A DNA stretch of 19,332 bases, taken from assembly GCA_023429825.1 (NCBI GenBank), contig JAEZDC010000080.1:1-19332 (forward strand). Direction: 5' to 3'. Of this stretch, positions 5,308-12,269 are shown one piece after another; positions within the stretch are counted from its first letter, which is position 1; each line of letters starts with the position of its first letter. Source of the DNA: Bacteroidota bacterium (GTDB lineage: Bacteria > Bacteroidota > Bacteroidia > Chitinophagales > Chitinophagaceae). Both the position numbers and the translations under genes were made by a program. The notes beneath the pieces are model-generated. The model was not told where the DNA came from, made no database searches, and saw only the letters and a list, made by a program, of their open reading frames with translations.

Positions 5308-8300
5308 TTATTTTTTCTCAGCAGGTTTCCCGAGTGGTTTATTCTTGCCAAAATCAACAAGGATAGGTGCCGCTACGAAAATTGAAGAGTAACAACCGGT
5401 GATCACACCGATCAACATTGCAAAGGCAAAACCTCTTGTAACCTCTCCGCCAAATATGAAAAGAATGAGTACGGTTAAGAATACCGTTACAGATGTCATG
5501 ATGGTACGAGCCAATGTTTCGTTGATCGCCTTGTTGATGAGTTGTCCCCTCGGCATCGTTGGATACAATCGTCCATCTTCACGGATACGGTCGTAAACGA
5601 TCACGGTATCGTTCATCGAGAAACCGATCACGGTTAATATCGCTGCGATGAAGTGCTGGTCTATTTCAAGCGGGAATGGAACGATATCCTTACAGAAGCT
5701 GAACACGATGAGTGTCACTAATACGTCGTGCATCAATGCGAAGATGGTACCCAATGAATATCTCCAGTCTCTGAATCGTAAGAAAATGTATAGACAAATC
5801 ACGATCAGCGCAAAGACGGTGGCTTTTGTAGCACCTCTTCTAAGATCGTCAGAAATAGTTGGTAAAACTTTCTGCGAACTCTGCAGGTACTGCTGCGATA
5901 CGAACGTTGGATAAGATACATTGCCCAGGAAAGGTTTCAAACCTTCATACAGTTTTGCTACAACGGCAGAATCAGCATTTGTATTTGTTTCCTGTATCAA
6001 ATAAGGAGTAGTGATATTCAGGTGCGCATTGTCTCCAACTGTTTTTACGATAGTATTCTCCTGGAAAGTTGCATTTAACGCTTCCCTGATCTTCTCCTGG
6101 TCTTGTGATTTGTCAAATGCTACAGTATAGCTACGTCCACCTGCAAATTCTACACCTTCATCAAAACCATTGAAGAAAGAAGCAATGCCAAGGATGAATA
6201 CAACTACAGAGATGGCATAAGCTATCTTCCTGTATTCGATGAATTTGAAGTTTGCTTTTCTGAATATTTTTCTAGATACGGCTGTGAAATATTCGAAATG
6301 CCTGTTCTTGTTAGTGTACCATTCAGTGATCAATCTTGAAACAAGGATACCGCAGAACAAAGACAACAGGATACCGATGATCTGTGTTGTAGCGAAACCA
6401 AGTACAGGACCTAAACCGAAATAGAATAAGATGATCGCAGTTAATAAAGTAGTGATGTGACCATCCAGTACGGGAGCTAAAGAACGATGATAACCATCAT
6501 TCACCGCCGAGCTGTAGCCCTTGCCTTTTGTAAGTTCTTCTTTGATCCTCTCAAAGATGATTACGTTGGTATCTACTGCCATACCGATGGTAAGCACCAA
6601 ACCTGCAATACCAGGAGCAGTTAACGTAGCACCTAATGCAGCAAGAATACCTATAGTGAAAAGTAAGTTTAGTATCAAAGCAATATTAGCAACCCATCCA
6701 CTGGTGTTATAATACACAAGCATGAGGATGAAGATCACAAGGAATGAAATGAAGAATGATAAAGAACCGCCCTTAATGGCTTCTTGTCCTAACGTTGGTC
6801 CAACCACTTGCTCCTGTACAATTTTAGCAGGAGCAGGAAGTTTACCACTCTTTAAGATGTCAGCTAAGTCTTGTGCTTCTGTAACGCTGAAACTTCCGCT
6901 GATCTCAGAAGAACCGTTAGGGATCTCTCCATTTACGTTTGGAGCACTGTATACAAAGTTGTCAAGAACGATAGCAATGGGACGACCAACGTTTCTTGCC
7001 GTCATCTTAGCCCAGATCCTGGAACCGGTTTGGTCCATATTCATTTTGATGGCAACACGGCTTCTTTCATCATAATCCTGTCTTGCATCACTCACATGCT
7101 CACCTTCTAATTCTGCAGAACCATTATCTAAAGTTTTAATCGCATACAGCATTAGCACACCCTCAGATTCTTCAGGCTTGCCACCGGTTTCCGCTTTACC
7201 ATACATGAATACCAGGTTCGCCGGGAATTTGCTTTTTACTACATCGAGATTGAAATAGTTATTAAGGATAGCTGTATCCCTTGCCATTACATAAGCAATA
7301 GCTGCAGGGAAAATTGTTTTTTGTGTTTTAGGATCCTGGTAAGCCTGGGTAGGTTGAATGTACCTGCTCATAGGGAATGAATCCACGGAAGATGCTTTTC
7401 CGGCAGTAAGGTTTTTATTCTTACTTGTATCATTGGTTTTAGCAACGCCGGTTGTATCGGTGCTGGTAGTGTCGATTGTTGCTTTTGCAGCAGTATCCGT
7501 TTTAATTCCCCTTAATTGGTTGAATAAAGCAGTTTCTGCGCTCTGCCATGACTGACCTATCTCGGAAGCATTGTATACCTCAAAGAACTGGAGATTCGCA
7601 GTTGATTGAAGATACCTTCTTACTCTTTCGGGGTCGTTAACTCCTGCTAGTTCGATGTTGATGGTACTTCTATTCTCATCTTTATTGATCGTAGGTGATG
7701 CTACACCAAAGCGGTCGATCCTCGTTTGAAGAATATGATATGTGTTATTAAAAGCAGAAGTTGATTCTGTTCTTAGATAGTTAAGTACATCGCTGTTACT
7801 GGCGTTCACTTTAACCCGCCCATTACTTTTTGCCGCAAAAAATGGAGCTAGTTGCCCGTTAGGAGCGATCTTCTCATATTCTTCGCCAAACAAGGTGATG
7901 AGATTTGCACTGCTGTTAGCTTTCGCCTGAACCGCCTGTTGTAGCGCCCTGTTGATGGATGCATCTTTGGTATTGTTTGCAAGTGCTTTAATGAGGCCTT
8001 CCAATCCAACTTCCATCGTAACACTGATACCACCCTGAAGGTCGAGACCTAACATCAATTCCTGGCTCTTCGCATAACGATAAGTACCTAAACCGAAAAC
8101 GATCTTTTTGTTCTTGGTACTATCCAGCATACGCTGTGTACGGTTCTGAGTGATCTCTTCGAGTGAGTCCTTATACAATTGCTGCAATTCGGGATTGCCC
8201 GCATATTTTTGTTCAGGAGTGGGATAGTTTCTTTTTACCCAGGCTTCAGCCTTATCTCTCATGCTGTTCTCGTGGTTGCGAACAAAGAAGGTGAAGGATA

Positions 8301-8364
8301 ACTGGTAAAGACAGATGAGGATCAAGGCAATCGTAAAAAATCGCACTAAGCCTTTCAGTTGCAT
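5308..8364 (-). CDS. secDF: Protein translocase fusion SecDF
   Basis: SecD and SecF fused into one inner-membrane protein of 1018 residues, the usual Bacteroidota form. It uses the proton gradient to pull secreted proteins out of the SecYEG channel on the periplasmic side. Residues 9-28 are the first membrane helix. LGLDLQGG (105-112) is the SecD motif that starts the periplasmic domain. A Thr/Asp/Lys-rich low-complexity linker runs from about 288 to 328 and is probably a disordered surface loop. The SecD membrane block begins near 535 and includes GMAVDTNVIIFERIKEEL (594-611). The SecF half starts near 700, with FAGGRSY (740-746) and the counterpart motif GFSMNDTVIVYDRIRE (914-929). The Asp residues of both late motifs belong to the conserved proton-relay region. 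ATG 8364 fits the hydrophobic start and lies behind a clear -7 box. The gene is separated from the upstream FKBP gene by 109 bases and has its own promoter. Confidence 0.96.
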   Translation of the reverse strand: MQLKGLVRFFTIALILICLYQLSFTFFVRNHENSMRDKAEAWVKRNYPTPEQKYAGNPELQQLYKDSLEEITQNRTQRMLDSTKNKKIVFGLGTYRYAKSQELMLGLDLQGGISVTMEVGLEGLIKALANNTKDASINRALQQAVQAKANSSANLITLFGEEYEKIAPNGQLAPFFAAKSNGRVKVNASNSDVLNYLRTESTSAFNNTYHILQTRIDRFGVASPTINKDENRSTINIELAGVNDPERVRRYLQSTANLQFFEVYNASEIGQSWQSAETALFNQLRGIKTDTAAKATIDTTSTDTTGVAKTNDTSKNKNLTAGKASSVDSFPMSRYIQPTQAYQDPKTQKTIFPAAIAYVMARDTAILNNYFNLDVVKSKFPANLVFMYGKAETGGKPEESEGVLMLYAIKTLDNGSAELEGEHVSDARQDYDERSRVAIKMNMDQTGSRIWAKMTARNVGRPIAIVLDNFVYSAPNVNGEIPNGSSEISGSFSVTEAQDLADILKSGKLPAPAKIVQEQVVGPTLGQEAIKGGSLSFFISFLVIFILMLVYYNTSGWVANIALILNLLFTIGILAALGATLTAPGIAGLVLTIGMAVDTNVIIFERIKEELTKGKGYSSAVNDGYHRSLAPVLDGHITTLLTAIILFYFGLGPVLGFATTQIIGILLSLFCGILVSRLITEWYTNKNRHFEYFTAVSRKIFRKANFKFIEYRKIAYAISVVVFILGIASFFNGFDEGVEFAGGRSYTVAFDKSQDQEKIREALNATFQENTIVKTVGDNAHLNITTPYLIQETNTNADSAVVAKLYEGLKPFLGNVSYPTFVSQQYLQSSQKVLPTISDDLRRGATKATVFALIVICLYIFLRFRDWRYSLGTIFALMHDVLVTLIVFSFCKDIVPFPLEIDQHFIAAILTVIGFSMNDTVIVYDRIREDGRLYPTMPRGQLINKAINETLARTIMTSVTVFLTVLILFIFGGEVTRGFAFAMLIGVITGCYSSIFVAAPILVDFGKNKPLGKPAEKK

Positions 8365-8392
8365 ATTCTCGGGGTTTACAAATTTTAGGCGG

Positions 8393-8425
8393 CAAAGATA
8401 GGGGGAATGAGCATAAAATGGTCAA
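8393..8425 (-). promoter_or_regulatory. Putative secDF promoter
   Basis: On the minus strand TTG (8425-8423) is followed 22 bases later by TATCTTTG (8400-8393), a full match to the Bacteroidota -7 box, continuing CCGCC. The predicted transcription start near 8386 leaves a leader of about 20 bases to ATG 8364. The -33 TTG lies inside the inverted repeat at 8418-8439. Confidence 0.6.
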
Positions 8426-8439
8426 GGGAAAATGACCAT
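8418..8439. repeat. Short inverted repeat over the secDF -33 region
   Basis: ATGGTCA (8418-8424) and TGACCAT (8433-8439) form a perfect 7-base dyad with an 8-base spacer. It lacks a T-tract, so it is a poor terminator for the FKBP gene. It overlaps the proposed -33 element of secDF and might be an operator. Its half-site ATGGTCA also equals one unit of the heptamer array in hldD. Confidence 0.4.
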
Positions 8440-8473
8440 GGCTTTAATGTTTTTATCCTTCAGTTTCAACTAT

Positions 8474-8935
8474 TTATTGAACATCCACTAAAGTAATATC
8501 AAAGAAAAGCGGTGTGTTGGCAGAAATGCCGGGAACTCCTGTACAACCATAAGCCATGGATGAGGGTATGATCAATTTTATACGTCCGCCTTTTTGTATC
8601 AAAGGTAATCCTACTTTCCATCCTTCTATCAATCCACCGAGTTGACCGATATTAACCGGGTTGGTAGTTTGCTCGAAGACGGTACCATTTAAAAAACTTC
8701 CTGCGTAGGTAACAATTATTGTTGAATTCAGATTTGGCGAAACTCCACTTCCTGGATTCGTGATCTGATAAAACATTCCTGAACTATGTTTAGTTGCTGA
8801 GATGCTATTATTACTTGCGAAACCTTGCAAAGCAGTTTCTTCAGATGCAGGCGAAACAGGAGCGCAGTTATTAGTTTTTTTACATCCTATTGCTGTTATA
8901 CCAACTGTGATCGCTATTAAATAAATCCATTTCAT
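8474..8935 (-). CDS. FKBP-type peptidyl-prolyl cis-trans isomerase, predicted lipoprotein
   Basis: The product is a 153-residue exported FKBP-fold prolyl isomerase. Residues 1-17 form a signal peptide ending in a lipobox (AIG-Cys18), so the mature protein should be lipid-anchored in the envelope. A Ser/Ala/Asn-rich spacer follows, and the FKBP domain occupies about 70-153. It keeps Tyr77 (VTYAG), Phe87 (GTVFE), Trp106 (IEGWKVGL), Tyr129 (SMAYG) and Phe145 (FFDITLVDV) at the usual pocket positions. The Asp that normally follows the GTVF motif is Glu88 here, a mild change that may alter activity. It lies 31 bases behind the small membrane protein gene and probably shares its transcript. Sitting upstream of secDF suits a role in folding exported proteins, but that link is inference. 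Confidence 0.9.
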   Translation of the reverse strand: MKWIYLIAITVGITAIGCKKTNNCAPVSPASEETALQGFASNNSISATKHSSGMFYQITNPGSGVSPNLNSTIIVTYAGSFLNGTVFEQTTNPVNIGQLGGLIEGWKVGLPLIQKGGRIKLIIPSSMAYGCTGVPGISANTPLFFDITLVDVQ

Positions 8936-8966
8936 TATGTATCATTTTGAGATTAGAGTATCATTA

Positions 8967-9299
8967 TTATTGGTTTGCTGCATTCGCTTCTGACCTTTGC
9001 TTTTTCTGCAACAATTCTTTGTACTGCTGTTCGTTCATATCCCACTTATGCTTTTTAGAAAAGATCGCAATAAAGCAAATGATAGCTGCTATTGCAATCA
9101 GAAAAAGGAGCGGGCTCGATTGACTGTAGGCTACCATTTGGGCTCTTTCATACCAACCACTGACAAAGAAGGCTATGATGGCAATAGCGAATGAAAACCC
9201 AATTGGTAATCCAACCATTAACTGTCGAAAGGTCTTTTTCTCTTTTTCCCTGTTGTGTTTCCAGTATTCAAGAAATCGCAATTCATCATCACTCATCAT
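8967..9299 (-). CDS. Small membrane protein with two TM helices, unrecognised
   Basis: I do not recognise a family. The product is 110 residues. Its acidic then basic N-terminus (MMSDDELRFLEYWKHNREKEKK) would be cytoplasmic. Two hydrophobic helices at about 28-49 and 62-81 are joined by a short periplasmic loop, and a charged, Gln-rich tail follows (KHKWDMNEQQYKELLQKKQ). The layout resembles small membrane proteins that start with a charged amphipathic helix, without any catalytic motif. Either of the two leading ATGs (9299, 9296) can be the start. The -7 box directly in front favours a leaderless message starting at one of them. Probably the first gene of a unit with the FKBP gene. Confidence 0.75.
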   Translation of the reverse strand: MMSDDELRFLEYWKHNREKEKKTFRQLMVGLPIGFSFAIAIIAFFVSGWYERAQMVAYSQSSPLLFLIAIAAIICFIAIFSKKHKWDMNEQQYKELLQKKQRSEANAANQ

Positions 9300-9303
9300 G
9301 CTG

Positions 9304-9311
9304 CAAATGTA
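9304..9311 (-). promoter_or_regulatory. -7 promoter box directly before the small membrane protein gene
   Basis: TACATTTG on the minus strand is an exact TAnnTTTG match ending 4 bases before ATG 9299. No convincing TTG lies 17-23 bases upstream. If used, transcription would start within the first codons' Met-Met pair, giving a leaderless mRNA. Confidence 0.4.
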
Positions 9312-9389
9312 AGTTGGTACAATGGCATTTTAGATGAGGACTCATTAAACGAATTTTATTTGTTTAACTTGCAGCAAAACAGCAATCGG

Positions 9390-10280
9390 GTGAAAAAATT
9401 TGATGCGATCATCGCCAATTATCTCTATCGGCACAAAAGCATGGAACTGGAACAGATTGGCAGTTTTACATTAGACAGCAGTTTTGTTTTGCCACCTGAA
9501 GCTGAGAAATCAGCTTTCTTTCCTTTAGAAGGAATAAAGTTTACATACAACAGGCAGGCACAGAATTCTCCCGAGCTGATGGATTATATAGTGGAACAAA
9601 CCGGTAAGATCCGTTCACTGATCAGCGCTGATTTTGATTCATACCTAACCGAGATACGTTCTTTCGTGAACCTGGGTAAGCCATGGGTAATTGCCGGCAT
9701 TGGTACTTTACAGAAAATAAAAGATGGAAGTTATGAGTTAGTACCCGGTCAGCTCAGTTCAGAACGTATCAATACACAATACTATGTGCCGGAAGAAGAG
9801 AATAATGAAGATGAAAAGGTGAGAAAAAGAAAATGGTTTGTAACATTTCTTCTTGCTATTGCTGGATTGATTGTGTTGGGTGGATTGGGTTTTGGAATCT
9901 ATACTTTATTTATAAAAACTTCCACACCTAGTGCTGAAGTAAGCACTATCGAGCCTGATACGTCTGTGAGTGTATTCGACTCAGCGAATGCTACGAGGCC
10001 TGATACTGCTACTATTAGGCAAGACAGTTTGCCAGCAACAGATACGGTGCGATACCGTGCTATTTTTACTGTTACAAAATGGAGGCAAAAAGCCAGTACT
10101 ACACTGAACTATTGGAACCGAACAGGTGTTCCGGCTTTTATGGATAGTCTCATTATGGCTGATACTTTGCGTTACCGTGTTTTTATTTATAAGAGAGCAT
10201 TACCTGCCGATACCAATAAAGTAAAAGAATCTTTAGCCAAAGTATTTGGAACAAGAATCATACTGGAGCCGAAACAATAA
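9390..10280 (+). CDS. HU-like (HU-CCDC81) and SPOR-type domain membrane protein
   Basis: The product appears to be a Bacteroidota protein with an HU-like domain in the cytoplasm, one membrane helix and a SPOR-like domain outside, a layout associated with the cell envelope and division. The N-terminal part FDAIIANYLYRHKSMELEQIGSFTLD resembles the HU-CCDC81 opening (conserved HKS...IGSF). An acidic/basic stretch is followed by a TM helix at about 148-171, a Ser/Thr/Asp linker, and from about 222 a Trp/Arg-rich SPOR-like end (RAIFTVTKWRQKAS, VFIYKRALPADT). The frame stays open back to 9255, but that part overlaps the divergent gene and its promoter. The first internal ATG (9441) would cut the HU domain. 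I therefore prefer GTG 9390, with TTG 9360 as an alternative. It appears to be the first gene of a four-gene run. Confidence 0.72.
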   Translation: MKKFDAIIANYLYRHKSMELEQIGSFTLDSSFVLPPEAEKSAFFPLEGIKFTYNRQAQNSPELMDYIVEQTGKIRSLISADFDSYLTEIRSFVNLGKPWVIAGIGTLQKIKDGSYELVPGQLSSERINTQYYVPEEENNEDEKVRKRKWFVTFLLAIAGLIVLGGLGFGIYTLFIKTSTPSAEVSTIEPDTSVSVFDSANATRPDTATIRQDSLPATDTVRYRAIFTVTKWRQKASTTLNYWNRTGVPAFMDSLIMADTLRYRVFIYKRALPADTNKVKESLAKVFGTRIILEPKQ

Positions 10281-10287
10281 TTGCTTA

Positions 10288-11067
10288 ATGTATAAGTCTC
10301 GTTACCATCCCTTACTTATCGTGTTCTGGAGCATTCTAATCGCAGACTGTATACTGATTTACTTTTCGGCAACTGACAGCTCATTCATTTCTTATCGGTA
10401 TTTCACTAAAGGACTACTTGTGCCGGTATTGATTGTAACTGCCTTAACAAATCTCTCTAAAAGAATATCTTCTGAAAGAGCACTGATCGTTACTGCTTTG
10501 CTACTTGCATGGGCAGGGGATATCTTATTGCTTTTGCCAGGCGAAACATATTTCATTCCGGGGCTGGTCAGCTTCCTGTTGATGCATGTATTATACTGCA
10601 TCGTCTTCTGGAAAATTGAGAGACCGTCTGTTATTTCCGTTAGCAGGTTACTTCCTGTAATTATTGGAATGATCGCCTTTGATGCCATTGTGATGATGCC
10701 GCTTATGCCCAAACTTGCAGCGTTGAAAATCCCGGTAGTAGCTTATATGGTAGTCATCTCTTTAATGGCACTGCTGGCTGTAAACACTTGCAGAAGTATC
10801 AAGACCAGGAATATCGCTTTTCAATATTTCATTCCGGGCGCAATACTATTTATCTGTTCTGATGCAATGCTGGCATACGGTAAATTCTACTTTAAAAATG
10901 ACAGCCTGGGAGTACCTGTAATGCTAACATATGGTATCGCACAATTACTACTGGTATACGGATTCAGTCACTTTTTTAAACAAGATAATAATGGAAACAT
11001 TAGGGATCGGATCGAAGATAGAGCACCCGCATTTCGGCAGAGGCGTAGTAGTAGATATAGCCAGTGA
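10288..11067 (+). CDS. YhhN/TMEM86-family (lysoplasmalogenase-like) membrane protein
   Basis: This is a polytopic inner-membrane protein of 259 residues with about eight hydrophobic segments. The family includes lysoplasmalogenases that cleave the vinyl-ether bond of lysoplasmalogen; whether this member does so is unknown. Two family-typical acidic positions are present: Asp78 in AWAGDILLL and Asp192 in GAILFICSDAMLAYGKF. ATG 10288 lies 7 bases after the preceding stop, and the extra in-frame codons upstream overlap that gene. The natural hydrophobic end is around GFSHFF (residue 230). The frame then continues for about 29 charged residues, 77 bases of which overlap the next gene in another frame; this tail is probably non-conserved. 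It forms part of the 9390-12267 run. Confidence 0.85.
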   Translation: MYKSRYHPLLIVFWSILIADCILIYFSATDSSFISYRYFTKGLLVPVLIVTALTNLSKRISSERALIVTALLLAWAGDILLLLPGETYFIPGLVSFLLMHVLYCIVFWKIERPSVISVSRLLPVIIGMIAFDAIVMMPLMPKLAALKIPVVAYMVVISLMALLAVNTCRSIKTRNIAFQYFIPGAILFICSDAMLAYGKFYFKNDSLGVPVMLTYGIAQLLLVYGFSHFFKQDNNGNIRDRIEDRAPAFRQRRSSRYSQ

Positions 11068-11533
11068 ATTTTATATTATCTGGTTTAAATCTCAGAATGC
11101 AGCAAAAAGTATTGGGAAAGATTATGAATTAAAGGTGATAGAAAAAGCAGAGGCGGGATCTTCATCACCATCGTCTATTAGTTTGGCTGATATAGAAAGA
11201 GCCGTAGAAAATATTCTTGACCAACGCTTACATGATGTACAGATAGTACCAATAGCAGGTAAATGGAACAATGGTACTATGATACTGAAACCGTCAGATA
11301 CTTCCCTTCAGCCTAAAGAGATACCTATTGAAACTTTTTTCCACAAGATTGTAATGGTGAGAGACAGGTTACGTTTGATTGAACAGAAGATCAACAGTCA
11401 TAAAGGTTTACCAGATGCAGATAAGATCGATCTGCAACAATATGTTACCATGATCTATGGATCACTTACCACTTTCAACGTGTTGTTTAAAGAAACGATT
11501 CACCAGTTTAAAGGAAGTGGAGGTAAAGACTGA
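10991..11533 (+). CDS. Unrecognised protein with an N-terminal Tudor/KOW-like segment
   Basis: I cannot name this 180-residue protein. Its first 30 residues (LGIGSKIEHPHFGRGVVVDI) have the look of the small beta-barrel that ends UvrD/PcrA helicases and CarD-type proteins, in which a phrase such as V-x-H-P-x-F-G-x-G-x-V recurs; this could be a nucleic-acid or protein contact module. A Ser-rich linker (56-64) leads to a helical region, then KWNNGTMILKP and a long helical C-terminus with charged pairs. No TM segment, no signal. ATG 10991 was chosen because the preceding 20 codons in frame overlap the YhhN hydrophobic end and read as non-conserved sequence. The stop overlaps the next start (TGATG), pointing to coupling with the methyltransferase. 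Confidence 0.75.
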   Translation: METLGIGSKIEHPHFGRGVVVDIASEFYIIWFKSQNAAKSIGKDYELKVIEKAEAGSSSPSSISLADIERAVENILDQRLHDVQIVPIAGKWNNGTMILKPSDTSLQPKEIPIETFFHKIVMVRDRLRLIEQKINSHKGLPDADKIDLQQYVTMIYGSLTTFNVLFKETIHQFKGSGGKD

Positions 11534-12267
11534 TGAAAGACAATTTTTCTGCGCAATCAAAAGCGTATGCTGCTTTCAGACCTAAGTTCCCCGCTGAATT
11601 ATTTCAATTCATTAATTCGCACGTAAAGGAATTTGATCTTGCCTGGGATGCAGGAACAGGTAACGGGCAAGCTGCTGTGCAACTGGCACCGCATTTTAAA
11701 AAAGTATATGCTACTGATATCAGCCAGAATCAAATTGACAATGCTGAAAAAGCAAGCAATATCACTTATGTAGTGGAAGGTGCTGAAGCTTCTTCACTCG
11801 CCACTTCTTCTGTTGACCTGGTCACCGTTTCTCAGGCGATACATTGGTTTGATTTTGATAAGTTCTATGATGAGGCAAGAAGGGTTGCTAAACCAGGAGC
11901 AATACTTGCCGCATTTGCATATTCTATGTTCCAGGCAGAAGATGTCGAAGTGAATGAATTGATCAAAAATTTTTACGCAGCATCATCTCCTTACTGGGAC
12001 ACTGAGAGGAAATATATTGATGAAGGATATCAAACGATCCCATTTCCATTTGATGAAATAGAAACACCTTCATTCCAGATAAAATATAGATGGACTATTG
12101 AACAGGTGCTCGGCTATATAGAAACATGGAGCGCTAATCAACATCATATTAAAAAGTTTGGAACAAGCCTGGTATCGAAAGGATTTACAGACGAACTGCG
12201 ACGATTGTCTTCAGATCAACCAATAGACCTTTGCTTTCCTGTGCATATGCGAATGGGAAGATTGTAA
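11533..12267 (+). CDS. Class I SAM-dependent methyltransferase
   Basis: A cytoplasmic methyltransferase of 244 residues of the Methyltransf_11 type, similar in outline to yeast Tmt1/Crg1-like enzymes that act on small carboxylic acids; the substrate here is unknown. The SAM-binding motif DAGTGNGQAA lies at 39-48, followed by VYATDIS (acidic end of beta-2) and the VDLVTVSQAIHWFD motif that is typical of this subgroup. The opening DNFSAQSKAYAAFRPKFP, with its Arg-Pro-x-Phe-Pro, is also characteristic. The TGATG overlap with the preceding gene and a 2-base gap to the mutS stop leave no room for a terminator. Confidence 0.9.
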   Translation: MKDNFSAQSKAYAAFRPKFPAELFQFINSHVKEFDLAWDAGTGNGQAAVQLAPHFKKVYATDISQNQIDNAEKASNITYVVEGAEASSLATSSVDLVTVSQAIHWFDFDKFYDEARRVAKPGAILAAFAYSMFQAEDVEVNELIKNFYAASSPYWDTERKYIDEGYQTIPFPFDEIETPSFQIKYRWTIEQVLGYIETWSANQHHIKKFGTSLVSKGFTDELRRLSSDQPIDLCFPVHMRMGRL

Positions 12268-12269
12268 TA

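Noticed and set aside
9255..9389. N-terminal extension of the HU/SPOR protein back to an ATG at 9255
   Set aside because: It would overlap the divergent small membrane protein gene and its -7 box, and the extra residues do not look like the domain. GTG 9390 gives the usual start of the HU-like fold.
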